Shown here: positions 35,697-46,200 of the stretch, one piece after another
Numbering within the stretch: the first letter of the stretch is position 1
Layout of the letters: each line of letters opens with the position of its first letter
Assembly: GCF_002237555.1 (NCBI RefSeq)
Contig: NZ_CP022540.1
Span: 3,973,001-4,037,000, forward strand
DNA from: Antarctobacter heliothermus
GTDB taxonomy: Bacteria; Pseudomonadota; Alphaproteobacteria; Rhodobacterales; Rhodobacteraceae
Direction: 5' to 3'
DNA length: 64,000 nt
The notes under the pieces: generated by a model
The model's database searches: none
Seen by the model: the letters and a program-made list of their open reading frames with translations, nothing else
Told to the model about the DNA's origin: nothing
Position numbers and translations under genes: made by a program

Positions 35697-37793
35697 ATGT
35701 CTGAATTCAAGAAGGATAATGGTTGGAATGCCACGCGGGAGACGCCCTATGTCAACTGGTGGGGTATCGTGGACGGACAGCTTCCGGCGAATTTCAGGGA
35801 TTTCGACGAAGCGGGGGAGGGAATCTTCTTCGACCCCGGCAGGCTGGTCGACCGGATCGAGAGGCTGCGCTCGCCGGATCGCGAAACCTTCAGGTTCTCA
35901 AAAGAAATGAAACAGATACTTGAGAAATTCGGCCGAGGTTCTCTGGTGCCACTGCCCAAGGACAGCAAGAACCCCCACTGGCCCAATGATCCTGACAAAC
36001 TTCCCGACTGGATCACACCAGAGGTGATGGACCGCCTGCCGGACGACGTGCCAAACGATGCCGTCATCGTCGGCGTGATCGATACCGGAGTGGCACTCGG
36101 GCATCGGGCCTTTCGTCTGGGCAATGGCGAAACCCGCGTCATATCCGCGTGGCAGCAGACCGCTGAATTCCATCACCAGTCGGCGGTCTACCTGCCGTTC
36201 GGCGACGAATGGTTCGCCGGTGATATCAATGGAAAGCTGCGTGACCACTCCCTCAATCGCAACCTTTACGACAGGCTGGACGAAGACGCATTCAATCGCG
36301 CCTTGCGGCTGGTCGAACCGCAACGCATCCGGGGACACCGCGATCTGGATCATCGCGCCGCCCATGGCACCCACATCATGGACATTGCCGCCGGAGGCGA
36401 TCCAGCCAGCTTTGCGGATGCCGAAAGGCTACGCATGATCGTGGTCAACCTGCCCACACAGTATCTGCACGGATATGCTGGCAATTTCCTTGAATTCTTC
36501 GCAGGTTACGCCGTCGTGCGCGTATTTCACCTCGCCGAGGCGCTTTGGAGAAAGAACAATCCCGAACGTTCGGGCGGCTACCCGGTGGCGCTGAACTTCG
36601 CCTATGGAATGATGGGGGGTCCCAAGGACGGATCGCGGATGCTTGAGAAGCTGATGGACCTCTTTGTGACCAAGCGGAAGGAAGCTGGTCTGCCGACCAG
36701 CATCTGCATGCCGGCCGGGAATGAGAACCTTGCAAAGTCGGTTGCGCGCGTCCAAACCGAGCCAGACTGTTGGTCCGATCCGATCCCCTGGCGCATCCTG
36801 CCCTCTGACCGAACGTCAAACCATCTGGAGTTCTGGTTCACCGCAACGACAAACTCTCTAAAGGACGATTTGGACCAATACGCGTTCAAGATCACGACAC
36901 CTACGGGCGACCATTCCGAAATCTCCGCGCCCCGGCATGGTGCCTATGCCGACCTGCCCGGGGGATTTGCGCGGCTCTACTGCCTTCTTCATCCAACTGA
37001 AGATGATGCCACCCATGTCCATTTCATGCTTGCGATATCACCGACGCTGATCATCGAACGCGATGCAGAGCGCGGCGCACAGGTCGTGGCGGCACCTGCG
37101 GGCATCTGGACGATCGAGGTCCGCTCGCCGCGCCCGTCAGAGCTGACCGTGTATGTCCAGTCCGATCAATCGGCAAAGGTCCAGAGCAATGCCGGATTGC
37201 GATCCTACCTGGATCACTCATGCTACAAGCCTTACCTTCCCAATGGACGCATTCGCGATACATATTCCTACCAACTTGGGTCTTCCGAAATGCCAGTGGA
37301 TCAGGAAGAGCCTGACGCCTTTGTGACCCGGAAAGGCTCGCACAACGCTCTGGCGACGACCACGTCGATTAGCGCGCTTGCAGGTTTTCGGCGCAGCGAT
37401 GGAAGGCCTGCGGCGTATTCGGCCACATCGTTTCCGCCGCGCTGTCCGTGTGTCCACGAAATACAGGCGGCTTATCCGACGGATGACAGCCCGGCGCTGT
37501 ACGGGGTACTGGCCGCCGGCGCGCGAGACGGTTCTTCGGTTGCCTTTCGCGGAACCAGCATGGCGGCCGCCATGGCGACAAGGGCAGCCGCAAACGCAAT
37601 GCTGGATTGGACGCAGGCGGGAAATTGCGCTCACTTGGGAAACAGCGACTGGCACGACCGGGAAGGGGCTGCCGGGGAACTCGACATTGCAAGAACACAT
37701 CCATATTTCGGCATGACGATGGCCGACAAGACCGGCAGAGGCCGGGTCCTTTCACAGGAACATCATCGCCTCTGGCGCAAGGCGCCGCGCTGA
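35697..37793 (+). CDS. S8-family subtilisin-like serine protease, no visible signal peptide
   Basis: 698 residues from ATG 35697 (AAAGGA upstream). The catalytic triad is clear: Asp129 in VIVGVIDTGVALGHR, His223 in DHRAAHGTHIMDIAAGG and Ser621 in SSVAFRGTSMAAAMA; the oxyanion Asn342 is in MPAGNEN. The Ser lies nearly 400 residues after the His because of a large insert (about 360-600) with beta-rich segments. The first 120 residues are not a signal peptide or a typical inhibitor prodomain. Second gene of the PAP2-subtilase pair, whose product may be its substrate or partner (inference). A terminator follows. Confidence 0.9.
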   Translation: MSEFKKDNGWNATRETPYVNWWGIVDGQLPANFRDFDEAGEGIFFDPGRLVDRIERLRSPDRETFRFSKEMKQILEKFGRGSLVPLPKDSKNPHWPNDPDKLPDWITPEVMDRLPDDVPNDAVIVGVIDTGVALGHRAFRLGNGETRVISAWQQTAEFHHQSAVYLPFGDEWFAGDINGKLRDHSLNRNLYDRLDEDAFNRALRLVEPQRIRGHRDLDHRAAHGTHIMDIAAGGDPASFADAERLRMIVVNLPTQYLHGYAGNFLEFFAGYAVVRVFHLAEALWRKNNPERSGGYPVALNFAYGMMGGPKDGSRMLEKLMDLFVTKRKEAGLPTSICMPAGNENLAKSVARVQTEPDCWSDPIPWRILPSDRTSNHLEFWFTATTNSLKDDLDQYAFKITTPTGDHSEISAPRHGAYADLPGGFARLYCLLHPTEDDATHVHFMLAISPTLIIERDAERGAQVVAAPAGIWTIEVRSPRPSELTVYVQSDQSAKVQSNAGLRSYLDHSCYKPYLPNGRIRDTYSYQLGSSEMPVDQEEPDAFVTRKGSHNALATTTSISALAGFRRSDGRPAAYSATSFPPRCPCVHEIQAAYPTDDSPALYGVLAAGARDGSSVAFRGTSMAAAMATRAAANAMLDWTQAGNCAHLGNSDWHDREGAAGELDIARTHPYFGMTMADKTGRGRVLSQEHHRLWRKAPR

Positions 37794-37823
37794 ACGCAAT
37801 CCGGCCTCATAAGGCCCATGTCG

Positions 37824-37845
37824 AAGGGGGCCGTGCGGCCCCCTT
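37824..37845. terminator. Bidirectional terminator hairpin
   Basis: AAGGGGGCC, loop GTGC, GGCCCCCTT: a 9-bp perfect stem with A/T ends on both sides, between the convergent subtilase and small periplasmic-protein genes. Confidence 0.8.
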
Positions 37846-37869
37846 CCGTGATCATGCCATTTCGAACGG

Positions 37870-38139
37870 TCACTGACTCGACTTGGTTACGGTGTCGAGC
37901 GTGCCCAAGCGACGCGCCTCTGTCTGTATTTTCCGCCAGAAATCTGCTTTCTGGCGATCAATCAGTTCGATGCGAACCGCGGCGTCGTCCCCAGCATGCT
38001 GGATTTGAACGAGTTCGCCCAGCGTATAGACACCCGGCTCGACCTTAAGCTCTTTCTCCATGAACTCGATGGTCGGGTTTGCGCTTGCCGGAATGGCCAT
38101 CCAGGTTACTAATGTGAAAATTGCAGCAGTCTTTAACAT
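37870..38139 (-). CDS. Small periplasmic hypothetical protein
   Basis: 89 residues from ATG 38139, behind TGGAGGATGCAAG. A Sec signal peptide (MLKTAAIFTLVTWMAIPASA) is followed by a 69-residue mature part with KVEPGVYTLGELVQIQHAGD and a basic C-terminus. The family is not recognised; similar small exported proteins occur in Rhodobacterales. Convergent with the subtilase gene. It may be unrelated to that locus. Confidence 0.72.
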   Translation of the reverse strand: MLKTAAIFTLVTWMAIPASANPTIEFMEKELKVEPGVYTLGELVQIQHAGDDAAVRIELIDRQKADFWRKIQTEARRLGTLDTVTKSSQ

Positions 38140-38884
38140 CTTGCATCCTCCAAAATTATCGATGTCCCGGAACAGCCCGGGATGAATCCAAACTACTGCC
38201 ATGTCGCAATCGAACCGTGATGCACGAGCAATTTTATTGTAACTTCTGGGTCTTGGAGGAACTATTGGTAAACATTGGCAGGTGCCCAACACTGGAGTGG
38301 AGACCGCACCCCTTGGCCCGCTCGCACCCAGACAACATTGGTGTCGAATGCCCGAACCGCCGAACGTGGTTGTGAACTGACAAATGTGCCGCAATGGACA
38401 GCCAAGCAACACCCGCTTTTTGCGACGGTCAGCTTTCAGAACGTTCGAGCGCGGGCCTGACTGTTCAGTTTGCAGGGCTTGGGTCGCGCAGCTGTCTCGA
38501 ACTGCGCAGTGCTAAAGTGATTGTCATGTTGCGGGACAGCGACATCCGCTGAATCATCTCCGACCGGGGAAGCATGATGTAAAAACGACGCCAACGAGTA
38601 TCTCGGCTACGCGCCCTCCATTGGGATGAACTCTGCCCAACTGCTTGTCAGCTTCCAACTATTTCGTTCGATTACTTCGCATCCACAGCGAGCGACCGTT
38701 TTCCGAACGGATTTTCGATGCGGGCCGTAGCGCACTTGTGGCGATCCTGCGGTGGCGGTCACAGATTGAGCTCTTTGTTGCCGTTCGCTGCCGTTTAAAG
38801 TGTCACGTGCTGCCGGACGTCCGCTTTCTCATACGGTGAATCTAAACTTCGCGCCCGCAGTGAATGACTGCCTCCCGCCGATGC
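38140..38884. other. Intergenic, no intact gene
   Basis: 745 bp between the small exported-protein gene and the truncated IS1182 copy. It contains that gene's promoter and short open frames such as the one near 38590 (NEYLGYAPSIGMNSAQLL) that I cannot assign. Base composition is lower in GC than the flanks, so this is likely eroded accessory DNA. Confidence 0.4.
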
Positions 38885-38959
38885 TGTTGAAAAAGTCTTT
38901 GTTGCAGTGCGGCAAGTCCTTTGATTCACTGGATTATGAGGGGATTGGAGGATTTCGTC

Positions 38960-40201
38960 ATGATGGGCATCCAAACGGCACCGGCACAGTTGTTCTATGT
39001 CTTCGATCTGGAGCGTCATGTTCCTTCCGGTCATATGCTTCGCGAGATCGACCGGTTCCTCGACGTGGATGGCATGCGGGAAGTCGTGCGCCCGTTCTAC
39101 AGCCACATGGGGCGTCCCTCGATCGATCCTGAGCTGATCATCCGGATGCTGGTCATCGGTTATGTCATGGGAATCCGTTCAGAGCGGCGCCTTTGCGATG
39201 AGGTCCATCTGAACCTTGCATACCGCTGGTTTTGCCGTTTGGGTCTGGAAGGGAAGGTGCCGGATCATTCGACCTTTTCCCGGTATCGTCATGGCAAGTT
39301 CCGTGACAGTGATCTGCTCCGGAAGGTATTCGAGGCAACTGTCGAACGCTGCCTGAGAGAGGATCTGGTCGCGGGTGAAGGATTGGCCGTCGACGCAAGC
39401 CTGATCCCGGCTGACGCCAATAAGGTCCGGTCTATTGCGGCCGAAGACTGGAGCCCGGAGGTCGCGCGCGAGGCCGGAAACCGGGCGGCACGCGAATATC
39501 TGGAAACACTCGACGATGCCGCCTTCGGAGCCGCATCACCGGTCCAGCCGAAGTCGTGACCAGGTCCGATCCGGCTGCGCAATGGACCCGCGCCTAGGAA
39601 AGCCGCCCGTATTTTGCCTATGCGACCAACTACCTGATCGACACCAAGAGCTCGGTCATCATGGATGTTGAGGCGACACGGGCAATCCGGCAGGCTGAGG
39701 TTGGGGCGTCGCGCACGATGCTCGACAGAACCGAGAAACGGTTCGGGATCAGACCGGATTGGCTGACTGCCCCTCTCGTGACATCGCTGCGCGATGCACT
39801 GCCGGGCAGTGGACACCGCCTACGGCAATGCCGAGAACCTTGGATGGCTGGTCGAGAAGCGCAGCATCATCCCCTTCATCCCTGTCATCGACAAATCAGA
39901 GCGGACCGATGGCACCTGGTCCAGGTCCGACTTCGAATGGGACGAGGCGAATGATCAATACATCTGCCCCGAGGGTCACGCCCTCAAGCAATATCGCCGG
40001 AACTACTCCGATCCGAACCGGGGGCAGGACACCGGAGGGCGGAAGAAATATCGTGCCTTGAAGGCGACATGCCAAGCCTGTCCATCCAAAGAAATCTGCT
40101 GCCCGAAAGCGGAGGCCCGATACGTCACCCGAGAACCCCACGAGGAAGCACGCGAGTTCGCCCGCGAATGCCGCAAGACCAAGGCCTACAAGGTATCCCG
40201 A
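38960..40201 (+). pseudogene. IS1182-family transposase, multiply broken, copy A1
   Basis: Reads from ATG 38960 (MMGIQTAPAQLFYVFDLERH) through the DUF772 domain (RMLVIGYVMGIRSERRLCDE, PDHSTFSRYRHGKFRDS). It then meets a frameshift at PVQPKS (39558), a TAG at about 39596, and a 40-nt insert at 39772 that breaks WLTA from DTAYGN. DDE-domain parts (YATNYLIDTKSSVIMDVEA, DFEWDEANDQYICPEGH) are visible in other frames. The 3' end is missing. It has the same defects as copy A2. Confidence 0.88.
39772..39811 (+). repeat. 40-nt double-hairpin mini-element in IS1182 copy A1
   Basis: Starts CCTCTCGTGA, contains CATCGC-TGC-GCGATG and then CACTGC-CGG-GCAGTG. It sits exactly between the codons for Ala and Asp of WLTA/DTAYG, as judged from the uninterrupted paralogue at 52.5 kb. 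Its 40-nt length shifts the frame by one. Confidence 0.75.
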
Positions 40202-40277
40202 CCGGACATGTCGGGAAGTGGAAAAACACGGGGAGTCCTGTCCACCACCTTAGATCCCGGCAGCGCGCGTGTTCAGA

Positions 40278-40817
40278 TTAGTCGCGAATGACCCACTGCT
40301 TGAAGGCCGGCTCCAACTCGTCGCAGGCCGCGACAAGAAGATCGCGCGATTGGAAGGGGCCGGCGTCGTCGATGGTTGGCGCGACGGTCACGCATTGCGC
40401 CGCGGCCGCGGCCAGACGGATCTCCAACGTGGTCTCGTCATAGGTGAACAGTTGCGTCTCATCGGCAGCGTCGCAGGCGATCAGGCCAAAGGGATTCTCT
40501 GCATCGTCTGGCGCATTGTAGGCCATGCATTTGTCGGCATAGGTCGCCGATTTGATCATGCCGGTCTCGGGCGCAAAGGAAAACAGCACGTCGTCTCCGG
40601 TCGGCTTGCAGGAATGGGTGTGCAGCCGGTCGCTTTCGCCGCGCCCTTCAGTGTCGATGCACCAGCCGAGACTGGCCTCTTCACCCAGGTTATCGGCAAG
40701 GTGGATAATCGGCCCGACGGTCTGGATGCTCGGCGCTTCGGCCAGAAGGGTTTGCGGTAGGGCAAAGCTCAACGCTGCGGCGAATGATACAGTGTAAACA
40801 GAAGTTCTATTTTTCAT
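40278..40817 (-). CDS. Exported ricin-B-lectin-like protein
   Basis: 179 residues from ATG 40817 (AAAGGACTACTC upstream). Signal peptide MKNRTSVYTVSFAAALSFAL ending before AEAPS. The mature domain has paired cysteines (GWCIDTEG, HSCKPT, KCMAYNAP, IACDAADET, QCVTVAP, AACDE) and a Q-x-W-like ending (KQWVIRD), suggesting a beta-trefoil carbohydrate-binding module. Secreted or periplasmic; binding target unknown. The truncated IS1182 copy ends 76 bp past its stop, so the neighbourhood has been rearranged. Confidence 0.7.
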   Translation of the reverse strand: MKNRTSVYTVSFAAALSFALPQTLLAEAPSIQTVGPIIHLADNLGEEASLGWCIDTEGRGESDRLHTHSCKPTGDDVLFSFAPETGMIKSATYADKCMAYNAPDDAENPFGLIACDAADETQLFTYDETTLEIRLAAAAAQCVTVAPTIDDAGPFQSRDLLVAACDELEPAFKQWVIRD

Positions 40818-41124
40818 GAGTAGTCCTTTCTTGATGGGGCTCGGGTGCACTTTCAATCCGGAGGGTCATGCTTGCGCCTCATCGACAGGGATTTTCCAGA
40901 TGGACACCAAAAGCGATGAGGCCGTACCCTGTCCTATCTGGCAGTTTAGGATCGCCAGAAGGGTCCATTTGTATTGCAAGGCCCTGTTGCGCCAGCCCGC
41001 CTTACCGGTACGGCAGCGAATATTGGCCATTTTTGGTGTCTCAGCGATGGGCCGTTTTCAAGCTCGTATCCGCAATCTCCGCGGCCCGTGAGCGGGCCGC
41101 AGAATTTTCGCTCTGCCTCTTGGT
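40818..41124. other. Intergenic with palindrome 41081-41100
   Basis: 307 bp. GCGGCCCGTGAGCGGGCCGC (8-bp stem, 4-nt loop) lies 25 bp past the DUF1499 gene stop and is probably its terminator, though no U-run follows. No gene seen. Confidence 0.5.
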
Positions 41125-41850
41125 CTATGCGCCAAAGCGTTGTTGGAAATCCCGGATGCGCGCTGCGTTCACACCTTGGTCGCTGCGGCCCACTCGCGAT
41201 ACGCTACGCATGTCGACCCGGCTTCCGTCGCCTTGGGCTGTCACGACAACAACAACGTCATCGGCAAAGTAAAAGACAGACGTCCGGGCAGTGGCCTCAA
41301 ACCGAAGACGCTCCGCGTCAGAGGCAACAATTTCCCACCCCATGTCCTGTGCAACTTCCAGCGCGCGCTGAAATGCAGCATCCGCAGGCAACACTGTCTC
41401 GAGGGGCGCAATATCAGGATAAGCATTGGCCTGCATCTCGGCCACTTCCGCCCCGCCGTAGTCGAGCGTATTGCTGGCACCTTCGCGCGTTTCATCCAGC
41501 ACCTCGAACAAGGGCGGACTTGCGGTATTGGTCGAAATGTCGTGGATCGGTGCGGCGCGCGGCGTCGGGTTGAGCGTGGAGGAGGCCAACGGCGCAAGAA
41601 GAGCGAGGCCGACAACCGCCGCAATCCCGCCCGCCAGCATTCCACCACGTTCCTTACGCACAATATGGATGACCAACGCGATCAAACCGACCGCGGCGAT
41701 GATCATCGCCAGCGGGTTGAAGTAGCTGCGATAGAGCCCGAAGCCGGTGACCGGCAGCCACAGCCCCAGACGTCCGCCAAACAGTATCAGTGCCGCACAA
41801 AGGCCGCCGATGACGGCAACCAAAAGAGCGACTTTTCCAGTATGTTTCAT
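41125..41850 (-). CDS. DUF1499-family membrane protein
   Basis: 241 residues. Three N-terminal hydrophobic helices (to about residue 92) are followed by a soluble DUF1499-like domain (YPDIAPLETVLPADAAFQRA, DMGWEIVASDAERLRFEATA, VFYFADDVVVVVTAQGDGSR, MRSVSRVGRSDQGVNAARIR). The family is of unknown function, often near stress or envelope genes. It lies 76 bp downstream of the outer-membrane factor gene on the same strand, so it may be read from the efflux operon. Confidence 0.85.
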   Translation of the reverse strand: MKHTGKVALLVAVIGGLCAALILFGGRLGLWLPVTGFGLYRSYFNPLAMIIAAVGLIALVIHIVRKERGGMLAGGIAAVVGLALLAPLASSTLNPTPRAAPIHDISTNTASPPLFEVLDETREGASNTLDYGGAEVAEMQANAYPDIAPLETVLPADAAFQRALEVAQDMGWEIVASDAERLRFEATARTSVFYFADDVVVVVTAQGDGSRVDMRSVSRVGRSDQGVNAARIRDFQQRFGA

Positions 41851-41926
41851 AGGTTATCAGGTCCTTCACTACCCAAGTTCGTTGTCTGGCCAGTCTACCA
41901 TCCGATCAGGCGTTATCGCGGGCCGG

Positions 41927-43285
41927 TCAATTGCTCAATTGTTCAGGAGCGGCAGAGCCCGCGCCTGTGGCGATCTTTAGTGTGGCCCAGGCTTTCGCGG
42001 CGTCATTTACCGCCGCCGCTGCTGAAATCCTTGCCGTATTGGCGTTGCGATCGGTTTCGAGCAGGTTCAATAGCGTGATCGCCCCGCTTCGATAGTTTTG
42101 CCGCGCCAGATCAAGCGCGCGGTCGTAATCGCGGGCCGCCGTCTGCAATAAAGACGCGCGCTGCCGATAGCGGGTCAGGTTGGATTGCGCGACCTGCACA
42201 TCCTCGACAGCCGAAGCGACCGCGCCACGCCATGCGATCTCGGCCTGTCTGGCGGCAGAAATCTGGGCATCGCGGCCTGCCCGTAGTGCCCCTTGGTTGA
42301 ACACCGGCAGTGACAATTGCGGCCCAAAGCTCCAGCTGTCGGTGATTTCAGAGCGGCTGACCGTGCCGGTCAGCGACAGCGACGGATAGAGCGCGGCCTC
42401 GGCCACACCAACCTCGGCCACCGCAGCGGCAAGATCGGCCTCGGCACTGCGCACATCGGGGCGGTTGCGCAACAGATCCGCAGGCACGCCGGTCTTTGCG
42501 CCGCCGGGGGTGGTGAGTTGCGGCGCGCCTTTTTGCAACTGCGTCAGGATCGGCGCCGCAGGTTCGTTGAGCAGCGTAGCAATTGCATAAATATTGGCGT
42601 CGAACAGCGCCGCATATTGCGGCAGGCTGGCGCGCGCGGCCGAAAGCAGCGCTTGCGCCTCGGCCAGCTCATATTCGGTCGCCGCCCCGGCGTCGTACTG
42701 ACCGCGCGTAATCTCGACCGTTTCTTCGCGCGTTTTGACCGTCGTGCGGGTCAGCGCCAACACCTCTTGGTAATAGCGCGCGTCGGAATAGGCTGACAGC
42801 AGTTCGGCAAGCCACGCCAGACGGACTGTTTCCGCCTCGGCCCGCGCGGCTGTCAATGACGCCTTTGCCGCCTCGCGTTCACGCTGGAGACCGCCAAAGA
42901 AGTCGAGCACCAAAGCGGCCCCCAATGAGCTGCTGTTGGTGGTGACAGTGCCATCAATGGCATCGCCGCCGGATGTCGTGCGCTGTGCTGTCAACGCGCC
43001 GTCGACGGCAGAGTTGACCCCGGTCATGCGCAGGTTCGCCTGCGCCTGGCGGATCGCCTCTGTCGCGGCCATCACGTCAAGGTTCTGCGCCAGACCGCGC
43101 GACACCAGCCCGGTCAGCACCGGATCCTTGTAGTCCAGCCACCATTGCTGTGTCGCGACCGCACCGATGGAGGCGGCGTTGCCCTCGACAAAGCGGGTTT
43201 GCAGGGCGACTTCGGGTCGTTGATAGTCCGGTCCGACCGCACAGCCGGCCAGAAGCAGGCTCAGGATGAGATATTGCGGTTTCAT
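41927..43285 (-). CDS. RND efflux outer-membrane factor (NodT/OprM family)
   Basis: 452 residues. Lipoprotein signal (LILSLLLAGCAVGPDYQRPE, lipid Cys15) and the family's duplicated coiled-coil/beta-barrel region (LDVMAATEAIRQAQANLRM, YPSLSLTGTVSRSEI, NYRSGAITLLNLLETDRN). It forms the TolC-like trimeric duct for the pump encoded upstream. The ATG overlaps the pump gene by 4 nt, so the three components are co-translated. Confidence 0.93.
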   Translation of the reverse strand: MKPQYLILSLLLAGCAVGPDYQRPEVALQTRFVEGNAASIGAVATQQWWLDYKDPVLTGLVSRGLAQNLDVMAATEAIRQAQANLRMTGVNSAVDGALTAQRTTSGGDAIDGTVTTNSSSLGAALVLDFFGGLQREREAAKASLTAARAEAETVRLAWLAELLSAYSDARYYQEVLALTRTTVKTREETVEITRGQYDAGAATEYELAEAQALLSAARASLPQYAALFDANIYAIATLLNEPAAPILTQLQKGAPQLTTPGGAKTGVPADLLRNRPDVRSAEADLAAAVAEVGVAEAALYPSLSLTGTVSRSEITDSWSFGPQLSLPVFNQGALRAGRDAQISAARQAEIAWRGAVASAVEDVQVAQSNLTRYRQRASLLQTAARDYDRALDLARQNYRSGAITLLNLLETDRNANTARISAAAAVNDAAKAWATLKIATGAGSAAPEQLSN

Positions 43286-46200
43286 TGCACGGCTTCCTTT
43301 CGAATACGGAACATCTCCGTGGTTCTGATGACTGCGACATAGAAGACCGGAACCATCACGATGCCGATGACCGCTGAAAAGATGATCCCGCCAAGCATCC
43401 CCGTGCCGATGGATTTTTGCGCATTGGCCCCCGCGCCAGAGGCTAGCACCAACGGCAGGATGCCAAAGCCAAAGGCCAGCGAAGTCATCAGGATCGGACG
43501 CAGACGCAGACGCGCCGCCGTGGTTGTCGCCTCCATCAGGCTCTGACCCTTGGCGCGCAAGGATTCCGCAAATTCAACGATCAGGATGGCGTTTCGTGCG
43601 GCCAGGCCGATTGTGGTCAGCAAGCCCACCTTGAAATAGACGTCATTCGCCTGGCCAAAGTACCAAGTCGTCACCAATGCGCCCAGAATGCCGACCGGAA
43701 CTGACAGCATCACCGCGAAGGGCACCGCCCAGCTTTCATAGAGCGCGGCAAGGCAAAGAAAGACCACCAGCGCCGAAATCGCGTAGAGGACGGCCTCTTG
43801 ATCGCCGGACAAACGCTCCTGATAGCTGAGGCCGGTCCACGCGGCAGCATAGGAACCGTCGAGTTGCGAGGCCAATTCTTCCATCAGGTCCATGGCGTCG
43901 CCAGAGCTGACGCCTGCTGCCGCTTCGCCCGAGATTTCCAGCGCGCGGGTGCCGCCGTAACGGGCCAACTGCGGGGTGATCATTCTCCATTCCTGGCTCA
44001 TAAAGGCAGAAAGCGGCACCATTTCCGACGTGGCATTGCGCACATACCAGTGATCAATATCCGAAGGCTGCATCCGCCATTCTGCGCCGCCCTGAACGAT
44101 CACCTCGCGCAGGGCGTTGCCGAGCGGAAAGTCGTTTACATAAGAGCCCGAAAAAACCGTGGACAGCATGGTGTTCACATCGGAGAGCGAAACGCCCAAG
44201 GCCTCGGCCCTTTGCTGGTCTATCCGCAGTTTTAGGGCGGGCTCGGTCGCCGCATCATTGCCGCGCAGGTTGGTCACCCGCCCGTCCTGATTTCCCAGCG
44301 CCACAAGTTGATCTGCCGCCGCGCTCAACGCATCCTGTCCGCCGCCGGATTGATCCACCAGATACATCGAGAACCCAGACGTGGTGCCCAGCCCCTGAAT
44401 GGCGGGCGGCTGCAGCACAAAGATGCTGCCAAGGCGAGATTGGAAGAACCGGCCATTCGCTCGCGCCAACAGATCAGCAGCATCGTCGTCCGGGCGTTCT
44501 TCGTAATCCTTGAGCTTGATGAACATGACGCCATAATTTTGGCCCGACCCGGCGAAGCTGAACCCGACGTTGGCGAAAACCCCATCCACAACCGCGGATT
44601 CTTCGGTCAACAGGTAGTCTTCGATTTGCTCGATCGTGTATTGCGTCTGCTGAACGGTCGAACCTTGCGGCAGTTCAACCATCGCCATCAGAACGCCCTG
44701 ATCCTCGGTCGGCAGAAACGAGCTGGGTAGGCGGTCATAGACCCAATAAGCACTGGCCCCCACCAACCCCAAAACCAAAACCATGCGAAAGGGGCGCAGC
44801 GCGAGCCGTCCGACCGTGGCGCCATAGCCGCCGGTCAGCCGGTCCAGCCCCGTGTTGAACCAGCGCAGCGGCGCCACCGGGGCCTTGCCATGATTGGGTT
44901 TGAGAAGCTGCGCGCACATCGCGGGCGTCAGGATCAGTGCCACAAACAGCGACAGCACCATCGCCGAGATGATCGTGACCGAGAACTGCTTGTAGATCAC
45001 CCCGGTCGATCCGCTCAGGAAGGCCATCGGCAGAAACACCGCGGACAGCACCATGACAATGCCGACCAGCGCGGTCGAAATCTCGCCCATGCTCTTTTCC
45101 GTGGCGGCCTTTGCGTCCAGACCCTCTTCCTCCATCACCCGCTCGACATTCTCGACCACGACGATGGCGTCATCGACCAGCAAGCCGATGGCCAGTACCA
45201 GCGCGAACATCGTCAGGGTATTGATCGACATGCCAAAGGCCGAGATCACGCCGAAAGTACCCAGCAGCACCACCGGCACGGCAATCGTCGGGATGAGCGT
45301 TGCGCGCCAGCTTTGCAGGAAAACGAAGATGACGAGGAACACGAGGACAATGGCCTCGATCAGCGTCTCATATACCTGGTCGATGGAATCCTCGACAAAA
45401 GGCGAGGTGTCATAGGGGTATTCGATGCTCACCCCTTCAGGCAAAGCCGACGCCAGCCCGTCCATCACCGCACGGACCCGCTCTGCGGTGTCGACCGCAT
45501 TGGCCCCGGTGGACAGGTTGACAGCAAAGCCCGCTGCCGAATGACCATTGAAACGGCTGATGCTGCCAAAATCCTCTGCTGCCAGTTCGACCGTGGCCAC
45601 ATCGCCGAGGTAGATCGCCGAGCCGTCTGCTGCGGTCTTTAGCAGGATCGACTGGAAATCCTCGACCGTCCCAAGCTGCGACTGTGCCGACAACGAGACG
45701 GTGAATTGCTGCCCCTTGATGACCGGTTGATCGCCCAGACTGCCAACGGTGACATTTGTGTTCTGCTGCGCAACAGCCGAGGTCACATCGGCGGAGGTCA
45801 GTTGATATTGATACAACCGCTCCGGATCCAGCCAGATCCGCATGGCGTATTCAGTGCCGAAAATGTTGATCGACCCGACACCTTCGGTGCGTTGAACCGC
45901 ATCCTGAATGGTGCTGCTCAGAATATCACCCAGTTCAAGCGTGGTATAAGTGTCATCCTCGCTGACCAAGGCACCGACCAATAGGATGGAACTGGTCGAG
46001 CGGGTGACGGACACACCCCGGCTGGTGACCGCGTCCGGCAGTTGCGACTCGACGAGTTGCAGCTTGTTTTGCACTTGGACCTGCGCCAAGTCGGGGTCGA
46101 TGGTATCATCAAACGTGAGCGAGACGCTGGCGGCCCCCTCGCTGGACGAAGAGGTCATATAGGTCAGCCCATCCAGCCCAGTCAGCCCGTCTTCGATCAC

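Larger units (their letters stand above)
38885..40201 (+). mobile_element. IS1182-family element, copy A1, truncated at its 3' end
   Basis: Begins with the terminal TGTTGAAAAAGTC and runs 1317 bp, matching the minus strand of 54781-53465 over its whole length as far as translations show. The last 300 bp including the right terminal repeat are gone. The breakpoint (AAGGTATCCCGA) abuts the 3' side of the lectin-like gene. Confidence 0.88.
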
